From JBBSIN01 sp038232055 (GTDB lineage: Bacteria; Actinomycetota; Actinomycetes; JADGOV01): DNA of 13,053 nt. The position numbers were made by a program, and so were the translations under genes. The notes beneath the pieces were generated by a model. That model ran no database searches. It was not told where the DNA came from and saw only the letters and a list, made by a program, of their open reading frames with translations. Positions 6,904 through 13,053 of the stretch are shown piece by piece (position 1 is the first letter of the stretch; every line of letters begins with the position of its first letter). Location of the stretch: NCBI GenBank assembly GCA_038232055.1, contig JBBSIN010000061.1:1-13053 (forward strand), in the 5' to 3' direction.

Positions 6904-6909
6904 TAGCGT
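6904..6909 (+). promoter_or_regulatory. Candidate -10 element of pafB, leaderless
   Basis: TAGCGT (TANNNT) ends 7 bases before the ATG at 6917, and no Shine-Dalgarno site precedes that ATG. This fits leaderless transcription. No good -35 hexamer is seen. A PafBC-type RecA-NDp motif was not recognised upstream. Confidence 0.35.
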
Positions 6910-6916
6910 GACGGTC

Positions 6917-7876
6917 ATGTCGTCGGCGAAGACGGAGCGGCTGCTCAACCTCGTGCTGGCATTGCTATCGACGAGGCGCTACCTCTCCTTCGACCAGATC
7001 CGGTCCGCCGTACCCGGTTACGAGGGGGACGACGACGAGAGCGCGCGCCGGAAGTTCGAGCGGGACAAGGCGGAGCTCCGCGAGCTCGGCATCCCGCTCG
7101 AGACCGGTAGCCACAGCGTCTGGGACGACGAGCCCGGCTACCGGATCGCGAGCCGCGACTACGACCTGCCCGAAATCGACCTGGCACCCGACGAGGCGGC
7201 GGCGGTCGGCCTCGCTGCCCGGTTGTGGGCCGAGGCCGGGCTGGCCGTCGACGCGTCGCGGGCGCTGCTCAAGCTGCGGGCGGCCGGGATCGACGTCGAC
7301 GGTCCGCAGCTGCCCGGCCTCGAGCCGCGGGTGGAGGCCAGCGAGCCGGCCTTCGAACCGCTCGTCGAGGCGGCAACGGCGGGCCGCCCCATCTCGTTCG
7401 ACTACCGGACGGCGACCGCGCCGGAGCCGACCCGGCGGCGGCTGGAGCCGTGGGGCATCGTGTCCTGGCACGGCCACTGGTACGTGGTCGGTCACGACCG
7501 CGACCGGGCAGCGACCCGGGTGTTCCGGCTCTCCCGGATCACCGGGAAGGTGACGGCCATCGGCGCCGACGGAAGCGTCGCCGTGCCATCGGAGGTCAAC
7601 CTGCTGGCCGCCGTCCGTGAGGTCGTGCCCGACCTGCCGGAGCGTCCGGCGCGGCTTCGGGTCCGCACCGGCGCGGCGTACGACCTGCGTCGGCGGGCCG
7701 GCTCCGTCACGTCCGAGGAGCCTGGATGGGACGAGGTCGTCGTCCCGGTCCGTGACGTCGAGGCGCTTGCCGACGAGGTCGTGGGGCACGGGTCGGCGGT
7801 CGTCGTGCTCGGGCCGCCCGACGCCCGCTCTGCAGTGATCCGGCGGCTCCGCACACTGGCCGGCGCCACGCCGTGA
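6917..7876 (+). CDS. pafB: WYL-domain transcriptional regulator PafB
   Basis: A 319-residue protein. With PafC it forms the PafBC activator that switches on the LexA-independent DNA-damage response in mycobacteria; the WYL domain is thought to sense a nucleic-acid ligand. A winged helix-turn-helix occupies roughly residues 1-70 (TERLLNLVLALLSTRRYLSF, FERDKAELRELGIPLE), then a linker rich in Ala/Leu, and a WYL domain around EPWGIVSWHGHWYVVGHDRD and RVFRLSRITG, ending with a C-terminal extension domain. These blocks match M. tuberculosis PafB closely. ATG 6917 was chosen because it aligns with known PafB starts (MSSAKTERLLNL versus MATSKVERLVNL) and follows a -10-like TAGCGT; an in-frame GTG at 6851 would add 22 residues over the divergent promoter. 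The stop overlaps the pafC start (GTGA), implying translational coupling. Confidence 0.95.
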   Translation: MSSAKTERLLNLVLALLSTRRYLSFDQIRSAVPGYEGDDDESARRKFERDKAELRELGIPLETGSHSVWDDEPGYRIASRDYDLPEIDLAPDEAAAVGLAARLWAEAGLAVDASRALLKLRAAGIDVDGPQLPGLEPRVEASEPAFEPLVEAATAGRPISFDYRTATAPEPTRRRLEPWGIVSWHGHWYVVGHDRDRAATRVFRLSRITGKVTAIGADGSVAVPSEVNLLAAVREVVPDLPERPARLRVRTGAAYDLRRRAGSVTSEEPGWDEVVVPVRDVEALADEVVGHGSAVVVLGPPDARSAVIRRLRTLAGATP

Positions 7877-8832
7877 GCACGTCGTCGGCCCGGCTGGAAC
7901 GCCTGCTCGCCCTCGTGCCCTACCTGCTCGCGCATCCCGCCTCGCCATTGGACGACCTCGCGCGGACGTTCGGGGTGACGCTTCGCCAGTTGCGTCAGGA
8001 CCTCGACCTCATCTTCATGTGCGGGCTCCCCGGGCACTCGCCGGCCGACCTGATCGAGGTCTGGTACGACCAGGACGGCTGCGTGTCGGTCACCAACGCC
8101 GACACTATCCGTCGCCCGCTGCGACTCACCACCGACGAGGCGCTCGCCCTGGTCGTCGCGCTGCGCACGCTGGCGGACGTGCCGGGCCCGCAGGGCGACG
8201 ACGCCGTACGCCGAGCCCTTGCCAAGATCGAGACCGCAGCGGGGGAAGCGGCCGAGCAGGCCGGCCGTGTCGCGGTCGCGGTGGAGGCCGAGCCGGAGGT
8301 CGTCGCGACGTTGCGTGGAGCGCTCGCGGCGGGCCGCCGGGTGCATCTGGCCTACTACGTGCCCGGCCGGGACGAGACCACGGAGCGCGACGTCGACCCG
8401 ATGCGGCTGCTGGTCGCCGAGGGGCGTACCTACCTGCAGGGCTGGTGTCGGCGGGTGGAGGACGTGCGGACGTTCCGCACTGACCGGATCGTGTCGGTGG
8501 TGCAGCTCGACGCGCCGGCAGATCTGCCGCCGGATGCCGGCCCCCCGCCCGACGCGCTGTTCACTCCGTCACCCGACGACCGGCTCGTGACGCTGCGGTT
8601 GGAGCCGACGGCGCGCTGGGTTGCCGACTACTACCCCTGCGAGCCCATGCCCGAGCCGGGGCGCGCCTCGGGGGACGACCGGCTCGTCGTACGCCTGCGG
8701 AGCCGCGAGACGAGCTGGTTGGTGCGGCTGGTGATGCGGCTGGGCACCGCGGCTGTCGTGCTGGAGCCGGCCGAGCTCGCCGCGGAGGTGCGCGCCGAGG
8801 CGGCGGCTGCACTGTCGGCGTACGGCGGATGA
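7873..8832 (+). CDS. pafC: WYL-domain transcriptional regulator PafC
   Basis: A 319-residue partner of PafB with the same architecture. The helix-turn-helix covers about residues 1-65 (ARLERLLALVPYLLAHPASP, DDLARTFGVTLRQLRQDLDL), followed by a short beta region (IEVWYDQDGCVSV), a central helical part, the WYL domain around DVDPMRLLVAEGRTYLQGWCRR and VRTFRTDRI, and a C-terminal domain. The GTG start overlaps the pafB stop by 4 bases, so the two are surely one operon and probably made in equal amounts. PafB and PafC act together at DNA-damage promoters in mycobacteria; that role is taken from the family. The order pafB-pafC-tatA-tatC-helY is the ancestral actinobacterial one. An 8-bp GC-rich hairpin follows the stop. 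Confidence 0.95.
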   Translation: MSTSSARLERLLALVPYLLAHPASPLDDLARTFGVTLRQLRQDLDLIFMCGLPGHSPADLIEVWYDQDGCVSVTNADTIRRPLRLTTDEALALVVALRTLADVPGPQGDDAVRRALAKIETAAGEAAEQAGRVAVAVEAEPEVVATLRGALAAGRRVHLAYYVPGRDETTERDVDPMRLLVAEGRTYLQGWCRRVEDVRTFRTDRIVSVVQLDAPADLPPDAGPPPDALFTPSPDDRLVTLRLEPTARWVADYYPCEPMPEPGRASGDDRLVVRLRSRETSWLVRLVMRLGTAAVVLEPAELAAEVRAEAAAALSAYGG

Positions 8833-8866
8833 GCCCGCGCCGTAGCCAGCGTCACCCGTTTGCGAC

Positions 8867-8894
8867 CGGCCGGGGGTCAAGATTCCCCCGGCTG
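8867..8894. terminator. GC-rich stem-loop after pafC
   Basis: GCCGGGGG (8869-8876) and CCCCCGGC (8885-8892) are perfect complements with an 8-base loop TCAAGATT; the stem extends by a G-U and a C-G pair to 8867/8894. It lies 34 bases after the pafC stop and 57 bases before the next start. There is no T-tract, so it may be an actinobacterial-type terminator, a stabilising 3' hairpin, or an attenuator between pafBC and the downstream genes. Confidence 0.55.
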
Positions 8895-8951
8895 CTGCCG
8901 AACCCCTTCTCGTCGGCCACGAACAGGCCAGGAAGCGAAGGGATACCGCAG

Positions 8952-9284
8952 ATGACGACGATCAAGGCTTCCTGCCCGACGTGTGGCGAGGTCGAGCTCA
9001 CGTCGAAGGACATCTCGCTGCGCGTCTGCAACCACGCGCCGCTGTCCTACTACGCGTTCGGCTGTCCGAAGTGCAGTGACGAGGTGCGCAAGCCGGCTGA
9101 CGACCACGTCATCTCGCTGCTCATGTCGGGCGGCGTGCAGGCGCAGGTGTGGGAGGTCCCGGCCGAGGCGCTCGAGCCCAAGGCCGGCCCGCTACTGACC
9201 TACGACGACCTCCTCGACTTCGTGCTGCACCTCTCACAGCAGGACACCCTCGCCGCGCTGGCGACGGTGCCCACCCGCTCGTAG
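8952..9284 (+). CDS. Conserved Cys-rich protein, putative zinc ribbon
   Basis: A 110-residue acidic protein starting at ATG 8952 with AAGGGA 8 bases upstream; an in-frame upstream ATG at 8829 overlaps the pafC stop and adds a low-quality tail. Residues 1-40 hold CPTCG, a single Cys in RVCNHAP and CPKC, giving five cysteines (two CxxC pairs), and His near the middle Cys. This fits a zinc ribbon joining CxxC pairs. The rest has the DDHVISLLMSGGVQAQVWEVP strand-helix region and the acidic TYDDLLDFVLHL helix. Similar small proteins of unknown role occur between pafC and tatA in actinobacteria, as I recall. There is no signal peptide; it is probably cytoplasmic. Zinc binding is inferred. Confidence 0.85.
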   Translation: MTTIKASCPTCGEVELTSKDISLRVCNHAPLSYYAFGCPKCSDEVRKPADDHVISLLMSGGVQAQVWEVPAEALEPKAGPLLTYDDLLDFVLHLSQQDTLAALATVPTRS

Positions 9285-9343
9285 CACTCCGTCGCTCCGC
9301 CGGACAGGAGCCCCGCTCGACACGGCGGCCTCCGCAGCTCCGC

Positions 9344-9349
9344 TAGCCT
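9344..9349 (+). promoter_or_regulatory. Candidate -10 element of the small membrane protein, leaderless
   Basis: TAGCCT (TANNNT) ends 6 bases before the GTG at 9356, so a transcript would begin at that codon; no ribosome binding site is seen. A -35-like TCGACA at 9317-9322 is too far (21-base spacer) to be convincing. Confidence 0.35.
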
Positions 9350-9355
9350 CCCGAT

Positions 9356-9556
9356 GTGCTGTGGCTGGTGCTCGATCTCGCACTGGTCGTGCTCGCGCTC
9401 GTTGGTTTGGCCGCAATCGGGCTGGCGCTGTGGCGACAGGCGAGTGCCCTCGGCCGCGAAGTCGCCCTGGTGAGAGAACGGCTCGGGCGAGCCGCGGCCG
9501 GGATCGAGGACACCCGGCGTCGCCTCGAACAACGTGCAGCCGAGCGGCCGGAGTGA
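9356..9556 (+). CDS. Small single-pass membrane protein
   Basis: A 66-residue protein from GTG 9356. Residues 2-25 (LWLVLDLALVVLALVGLAAIG) form one transmembrane helix, and residues 27-66 form a charged amphipathic helix with a likely coiled-coil pattern (ALGREVALVRERLGRAAAGI). That resembles the small helical membrane proteins found near tat genes and looks like a membrane-anchored coiled coil. It is not TatA or TatB: it lacks the FGxxKLP motif and the glycine hinge. The function is unknown. It lies 71 bases after the zinc protein gene and 89 bases before tatA, on the same strand. Confidence 0.75.
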   Translation: MLWLVLDLALVVLALVGLAAIGLALWRQASALGREVALVRERLGRAAAGIEDTRRRLEQRAAERPE

Positions 9557-9606
9557 GATCTCCCGGAAACCTCGAGTGCAACGGCGCCGGTGCGGGCTGT
9601 GCGGCG

Positions 9607-9612
9607 TACCAT
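9607..9612 (+). promoter_or_regulatory. Candidate -10 element of tatA
   Basis: TACCAT (TANNNT) lies 33 bases before the tatA ATG, which would give a leader of about 27 bases containing the ribosome binding site AGGAAGAGG at 9631-9639. No clear -35 hexamer is present at the usual distance. Confidence 0.3.
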
Positions 9613-9645
9613 CCTGGGTGACGGCCGACGAGGAAGAGGTGGCCG

Positions 9646-9903
9646 ATGCCAACCCTGGGCGTGCCAGAGCTCCTCATCATTCTCGTGATCGTCCTGTTGC
9701 TGTTCGGCTCCAAGAAGCTGCCCGAAGCCGCCCGCTCGATCGGCAAGTCGATGCGGATCTTCAAGGCCGAGACGCGCGGCCTCAAGGAGGACGAGCAGGC
9801 GCGGGCAGCGGAGCCGCGCTCGCTGCCCCCGGTGCGGGCCGACGAGCCGGTCGTCGACGGCCGGCCGCGCGAGGTCGATCGCGAGCGCAGCGACTACCTC
9901 TAG
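9646..9903 (+). CDS. tatA: Sec-independent protein translocase TatA
   Basis: An 85-residue TatA. The order is the family's: a short N-tail (MPTLGVPE), one membrane helix (ELLIILVIVLLLF, about 8-20), the hinge FGSKKLPE, an amphipathic helix (ARSIGKSMRIFKAETRGL, about 28-46), and a polar charged tail. TatA oligomers form the pore through which folded proteins with twin-arginine signals cross the membrane, in complex with TatC. AGGAAGAGG 6 bases upstream supports the ATG. The tail is Pro/Arg/Asp-rich, typical of actinobacterial TatA. tatC follows after 24 bases, so they form an operon. TatB is not seen in this window. Confidence 0.95.
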   Translation: MPTLGVPELLIILVIVLLLFGSKKLPEAARSIGKSMRIFKAETRGLKEDEQARAAEPRSLPPVRADEPVVDGRPREVDRERSDYL

Positions 9904-9927
9904 GGGCGCCTGCCAGGGGGTCTGGGC

Positions 9928-10812
9928 ATGAGCGGGCGGCGCTGGTCACGGCGCGGCGCCGCGCCAGCGACCGACGCGGGCCGGATGACCCTCGCCGAGC
10001 ATCTCTTCGAGCTGCGCCGCCGGCTCTTTCGGGCGATGCTGGGCATCGTCGCGGGCATGGTCGTGGCCTTTGTCTTCTACGATCCCATCTTCAACTTCCT
10101 GAAGCATCCGTACTGCTCCCTGCCGGCGTCGAACCGCCTCGGCGGCCACTCGTGCACGCTGGTCGTGACCGGAGTCTTCGATGCCTTCGCTGTTCAGCTG
10201 AAGGTCGCGATGATCGTCGGGGTCGTCCTGTCGTCCCCGCTGTGGTTGTACCAACTATGGGCGTTCGTGACGCCCGGGCTGCATCGCCACGAGCGGCGCT
10301 GGGCGTTGGTCTTCGCCGGGTGCTCCGGTTTGCTCTTCGCGGCCGGGTCCGTCGTCGCGTACTACACGCTCGGCAAGGGATTGGCGTTCCTGCTCAGCTT
10401 CGCCGACCAGCTGACCCCACTGATCGCGGTCGACCGCTACCTGTCGTTCGTGACGACGATGCTGCTCATCTTCGGCGTGTCGTTCGAGTTTCCCCTCCTT
10501 GTCGTCCTGCTCAACCTCGCCGGCATCGTGAGCGGCCGGCGACTCGCCGCGGCCTGGAGATCGATCGTCTTCGGCATCTTCGTCTTCGCCGCGCTGATCA
10601 CCCCGAGCCAGGACCCCATCACGCTGCTCGGCATGGCGGTTCCCATGGTCGTGCTCTACGGGATAGCGCTCGCCGTTGCGCTCGGACATGACGCCCGCGT
10701 CGCCAAGCGCCGGGCGCAAAGCGAGTACGGCCAGCTCGACGACGACGAACCCTCCGCCCTGCACCTCGACGAGACCTCCGGCGGCGATCCGGGGGTCGAC
10801 GCCCTCCGCTGA
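9928..10812 (+). CDS. tatC: Sec-independent protein translocase TatC
   Basis: A 294-residue TatC, the receptor for twin-arginine signal peptides. Six membrane helices are visible as hydrophobic blocks. Conserved sites are present: HLFELRRRL at the first cytoplasmic region, LYQLWAFVTPGLHRHERRW in the second cytoplasmic region (with the conserved Glu of HERR), FGVSFEFPL in helix 4 (conserved Glu), and ITPSQDPITL in the periplasmic loop before helix 6. The N-tail (MSGRRWSRRGAAPATDAGRM) is longer than in E. coli, and the acidic C-tail (DDDEPSALHLDETSGGDPGV) is typical of actinobacteria. The start has AGGGGG 7 bases upstream; an internal ATG at 9985 would give a shorter, still plausible protein. 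It is co-directional with tatA and with helY, which begins 187 bases downstream. Confidence 0.96.
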   Translation: MSGRRWSRRGAAPATDAGRMTLAEHLFELRRRLFRAMLGIVAGMVVAFVFYDPIFNFLKHPYCSLPASNRLGGHSCTLVVTGVFDAFAVQLKVAMIVGVVLSSPLWLYQLWAFVTPGLHRHERRWALVFAGCSGLLFAAGSVVAYYTLGKGLAFLLSFADQLTPLIAVDRYLSFVTTMLLIFGVSFEFPLLVVLLNLAGIVSGRRLAAAWRSIVFGIFVFAALITPSQDPITLLGMAVPMVVLYGIALAVALGHDARVAKRRAQSEYGQLDDDEPSALHLDETSGGDPGVDALR

Positions 10813-10820
10813 CCCGGGGC

Positions 10821-10837
10821 GCCGCCGAACCGGTGGC
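10821..10837 (+). terminator. Weak stem-loop after tatC
   Basis: GCCGCC-GAACC-GGTGGC can form a 6-bp stem (one G-U pair) with a 5-base loop, 8 bases after the tatC stop. There is no T-tract. It may be a weak terminator or mRNA 3' hairpin. Confidence 0.3.
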
Positions 10838-10848
10838 AAGTGGGGGCT

Positions 10849-10932
10849 ATTGACCACATCGGTCGTGTTGCGCCGGCAGCGCCCGCTCGTTGGCCCTGCC
10901 CGCGGCCGGTAAAAGAGAGTGATGTGGTCAAT
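10849..10932. repeat. Perfect 12-bp inverted repeat, 60-base centre
   Basis: ATTGACCACATC (10849-10860) and its exact reverse complement GATGTGGTCAAT (10921-10932) face each other across 60 bases, in the 187-base gap between tatC and helY. Outside the arms the match continues imperfectly as GGGGC on the left and GCCCC on the right. Each arm contains TTGACC. The centre is G+C-rich and ends in a purine stretch (AAAAGAGAG). Possible readings are a structured RNA, a looping operator pair, or a remnant of a small mobile element. No target duplication is seen. Confidence 0.7.
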
Positions 10933-10986
10933 CGGCCCCGAACGGTCCAGCCGGCAGTGCGATCGGCCGGGCGACGATCGACGCCG

Positions 10987-10992
10987 TAGCCT
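10987..10992 (+). promoter_or_regulatory. Candidate -10 element of helY, leaderless
   Basis: TAGCCT (TANNNT) ends 7 bases before the helY ATG, and no ribosome binding site precedes that ATG. No good -35 hexamer is seen. This fits leaderless transcription of helY, separate from tatAC. Confidence 0.35.
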
Positions 10993-10999
10993 TGATGAC

Positions 11000-13053
11000 A
11001 TGTCCTCGCCGGCCGAGCGCTTTGCCGCGTCGAGCCGCCGGCGGGCCGAGCAGGACCGCTACCCCGAGCTCCAACGATTCGCTGGGGCGTACGACTTCGG
11101 CCTCGACCCGTTCCAGATCGAGGCTTGCCGGGCTCTCGAAGCGGGGGAGGGCGTGCTGGTGGCCGCGCCTACCGGCGCCGGCAAGACCGTCGTCGGGGAG
11201 TTCGCCGTACACCTGGGGCTGGCTCACGGCCAGAAGTGCTTCTACACCACACCCATCAAGGCACTGTCGAACCAGAAGTACGGCGACCTCGTCGCGTGCC
11301 ACGGCGCCGCCAGCGTCGGCCTGCTGACCGGGGACAACTCGGTCAACGGCAACGCCCCGGTCGTCGTCATGACGACGGAGGTGCTGCGCAACATGCTCTA
11401 CGCGCAGTCCGGGGCGCTGCGCGGTCTCGGCTACGTGGTCATGGACGAGGTGCACTACCTGGCCGACCGCTTCCGTGGCGCCGTCTGGGAAGAAGTGATC
11501 ATCCACCTTCCGGCATCGGTTCGGCTGGTCTCGCTGTCGGCCACCGTGTCCAACGCCGAGGAGTTCGCCGACTGGCTGGTCACCGTGCGCGGGCACACCA
11601 GCGTCGTGGTCGAGGAGACCCGGCCGGTGCCGCTCTGGCAGCACGTGCTCGCGGGCAACCGGCTCTATGACCTCTTCGTCGAGAGCAAGAACAGCGAGGA
11701 CGGCGGCGAGCAGACCGAGGTGCACCCGGGGCTGCTGCGGCTGGGGCAGGAGGAGAGCCGGCTGGCGCGGATGCCCGACCGCCGTCCGTACCGGGGCGGG
11801 AAACGCCCCCCGCCGAGCCGGGTCCGCGTGCCGAGCCGCGCCGAGGTGGTCGAGCGGCTGGACAACGCCGGCCTGCTGCCGGCGATCACCTTCATCTTCA
11901 GCCGCGCGGGCTGTGACGCGGCCGTGCTGCAGTGTGTGCGGGCCGGACTCCGGCTCACCACACCCGAGGAGCGAGCGGAGGTCCGGGCGTTCGTCGAACG
12001 TCGTACGGCGGAACTGCCCGACGACGACCGGGCGGTCCTCGGCTACTGGGAGTGGCTCGACGGGCTCGAACGAGGCCTCGCTGCGCACCACGCCGGGATG
12101 CTGCCGACCTTCAAGGAGGTCGTCGAAGAGCTGTTCGTCCGCGGGCTCGTCAAGGCCGTCTTCGCGACGGAGACTCTCGCGCTCGGCATCAACATGCCGG
12201 CGCGCTCGGTCGTCCTCGAGCGGCTGGTGAAGTGGAACGGCGAAACCCATGCCGACGTGACGCCTGGGGAGTACACCCAGCTCACCGGCCGCGCTGGTCG
12301 CCGCGGCATCGACGTCGAGGGGCATGCGGTTGTCCTCTGGACCCCCGGCCTCGACCCGCGACATGTGGCCGGCCTCGCCTCCACTCGCACCTATCCGCTC
12401 CGCTCGAGCTTCCGCCCGTCGTACAACATGGCGGTCAACCTGGTCGGCACGTCCGGGCGCACCCAGGCCCGCACCCTGCTGGAGTCCTCGTTCGCGCAGT
12501 TCCAGGCCGACCGGGCGGTCGTCGGGCTGGCGCGTCAAGTACGCCGCAACGAGGAGGCCCTCGCCGGCTACGCCGACGCGATGAGTTGCCATCTCGGCGA
12601 CTTCGCGGAGTACGCAGCGCTGCGTCGGTCGCTCTCCGAACGGGAGGCCGCCCTCGCTCGGGAGGGCGCCTCGGCGCGCCGAGTCGCCGCTGTCGAGTCG
12701 CTGGAGCGCCTCCGGCGCGGTCATGTCATCCGGATCCCGGCCGGCCGCCGCTCCGGCCTCGCGGTCGTGCTCGACCCCGGCCTCGGCGACGGCGAGGGGC
12801 CGCGGCCGACCGTGCTGACCGCTGACCGCCAGGTCAAGCGGCTCTCCACGGTCGACTTCCCGACGCCGGTCGAGCCGCTGGGCAGCGTGAAGATTCCGAA
12901 GTCGTTCAACGCGCGCTCTCCGGCGCTACGCCGCGACCTCGTATCGTCGCTGCGCAACCTCGGGTTGCCCGGTGCCGGGCGGCCCGCGGCCCCACGGGGG
13001 GCGGGGGGCGCCCGCCGGGGGGGGGGCGCGGTGGGGGCGGGGCGGCGGGGGGC
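11000..13053 (+). CDS. helY: DEAD/DEAH-box helicase HelY (Ski2-like), C-terminally cut
   Basis: An open frame from ATG 11000 runs to the window edge: 684 codons, against roughly 900 for known HelY, so the C-terminal part is missing. Superfamily 2 motifs are all present: Q-like LDPFQIEA (34-41), Walker A APTGAGKT (55-62), TPIKALSNQK (83-92), DEVH (148-151), SAT (179-181), the second-RecA segment FIFSRAGCD, AHHAGMLP, ATETLALGINMPA and QLTGRAGRRG. After these come the winged-helix region (SYNMAVNL-type segment) and the beta-rich insert typical of Ski2/Mtr4-related proteins. It unwinds nucleic acid with ATP, probably RNA, judging by relatives; the substrate in this organism is unknown. It lies downstream of tatC as in other actinobacteria but probably has its own promoter. 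The last ~20 codons are Gly/Arg repeats from a poor-quality end and should not be trusted. Confidence 0.94.
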   Translation, partial: MSSPAERFAASSRRRAEQDRYPELQRFAGAYDFGLDPFQIEACRALEAGEGVLVAAPTGAGKTVVGEFAVHLGLAHGQKCFYTTPIKALSNQKYGDLVACHGAASVGLLTGDNSVNGNAPVVVMTTEVLRNMLYAQSGALRGLGYVVMDEVHYLADRFRGAVWEEVIIHLPASVRLVSLSATVSNAEEFADWLVTVRGHTSVVVEETRPVPLWQHVLAGNRLYDLFVESKNSEDGGEQTEVHPGLLRLGQEESRLARMPDRRPYRGGKRPPPSRVRVPSRAEVVERLDNAGLLPAITFIFSRAGCDAAVLQCVRAGLRLTTPEERAEVRAFVERRTAELPDDDRAVLGYWEWLDGLERGLAAHHAGMLPTFKEVVEELFVRGLVKAVFATETLALGINMPARSVVLERLVKWNGETHADVTPGEYTQLTGRAGRRGIDVEGHAVVLWTPGLDPRHVAGLASTRTYPLRSSFRPSYNMAVNLVGTSGRTQARTLLESSFAQFQADRAVVGLARQVRRNEEALAGYADAMSCHLGDFAEYAALRRSLSEREAALAREGASARRVAAVESLERLRRGHVIRIPAGRRSGLAVVLDPGLGDGEGPRPTVLTADRQVKRLSTVDFPTPVEPLGSVKIPKSFNARSPALRRDLVSSLRNLGLPGAGRPAAPRGAGGARRGGGAVGAGRRG
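12995..13053. other. Extremely G-rich window end, probable sequence artefact
   Basis: Of these 59 bases 44 are G, 14 are C, one is T and none is A, including a run of ten G (13017-13026). The preceding helY sequence is ordinary coding DNA. The encoded peptide becomes Gly/Arg/Ala-only. This looks like erroneous base calls at a contig end rather than genuine coding sequence. Confidence 0.7.

Noticed and set aside
9534..10691. Plus-strand frame of 385 codons over tatA and tatC
   Set aside because: Out of frame with two clearly recognised Tat genes and with no domain signal.
10849..10932. Reading the 12-bp inverted repeat as terminal repeats of an insertion sequence
   Set aside because: Only 84 bp long, with no transposase and no flanking target duplication.
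10928..12724. Minus-strand frame of 598 codons antisense to helY
   Set aside because: No recognisable motif, while the plus strand holds all helicase motifs. Typical high-G+C antisense frame.
1..13053. CRISPR array, tRNA, rRNA, prophage or transposase genes
   Set aside because: No regularly spaced repeats, cloverleaf-like sequence, ribosomal RNA segment or mobile-element protein was recognised on either strand.

Overview
The window is very G+C-rich DNA from an actinobacterium (Actinomycetota). The evidence is the Pup-ligase gene pafA, the WYL-regulator pair pafB-pafC, tatA-tatC and a HelY/Ski2-type helicase in the order known from mycobacteria and streptomycetes, with frequent GTG starts and G/C third codon positions. 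The sequence does not support a finer placement. PafA resembles Streptomyces-type PafA closely.

Layout. (1) 1-962, minus: the N-terminal 320 residues of a secreted, probably beta-propeller (Asp-box) protein, cut by the window edge. (2) 1074-1253, minus: a 59-codon basic helical protein, divergent from pafA. (3) 1328-2695, plus: pafA. (4) 2707-6832: four genes that are not usually between pafA and pafB. They are a DUF3866-type protein (minus), an SRPBCC/START-like protein (plus), a PYROXD2/CrtI-like FAD oxidoreductase (minus) that overlaps the SRPBCC gene tail to tail, and a lipoprotein alpha/beta-hydrolase (minus). (5) 6917-8832, plus: pafB-pafC, overlapping by 4 bases. (6) 8952-10812, plus: a Cys-rich putative zinc protein, a 66-residue membrane protein, tatA and tatC. 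(7) 10813-10999: an intergenic stretch with a perfect 12-bp inverted repeat around a 60-base centre. (8) 11000-13053, plus: helY, running off the right edge. Its last ~60 bases are extremely G-rich and look like low-quality sequence.

How the genes work together: PafA attaches Pup to lysines of proteasome substrates. PafB and PafC form a heteromeric activator of the LexA-independent DNA-damage response. TatA and TatC export folded proteins. HelY is a superfamily 2 helicase. Pup, proteasome subunit and dop genes are not in this window, so the Pup-proteasome locus is interrupted or lies elsewhere. The central insert joins an oxidoreductase, an SRPBCC protein and a surface hydrolase of unknown substrate.

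No CRISPR array, rRNA, tRNA, insertion sequence or phage gene was seen. I see no clear new defence or biosynthetic system. The most interesting points are the inverted repeat before helY, a recurring leaderless-promoter pattern at five starts, the small gene before pafA, and the gene insert between pafA and pafBC.
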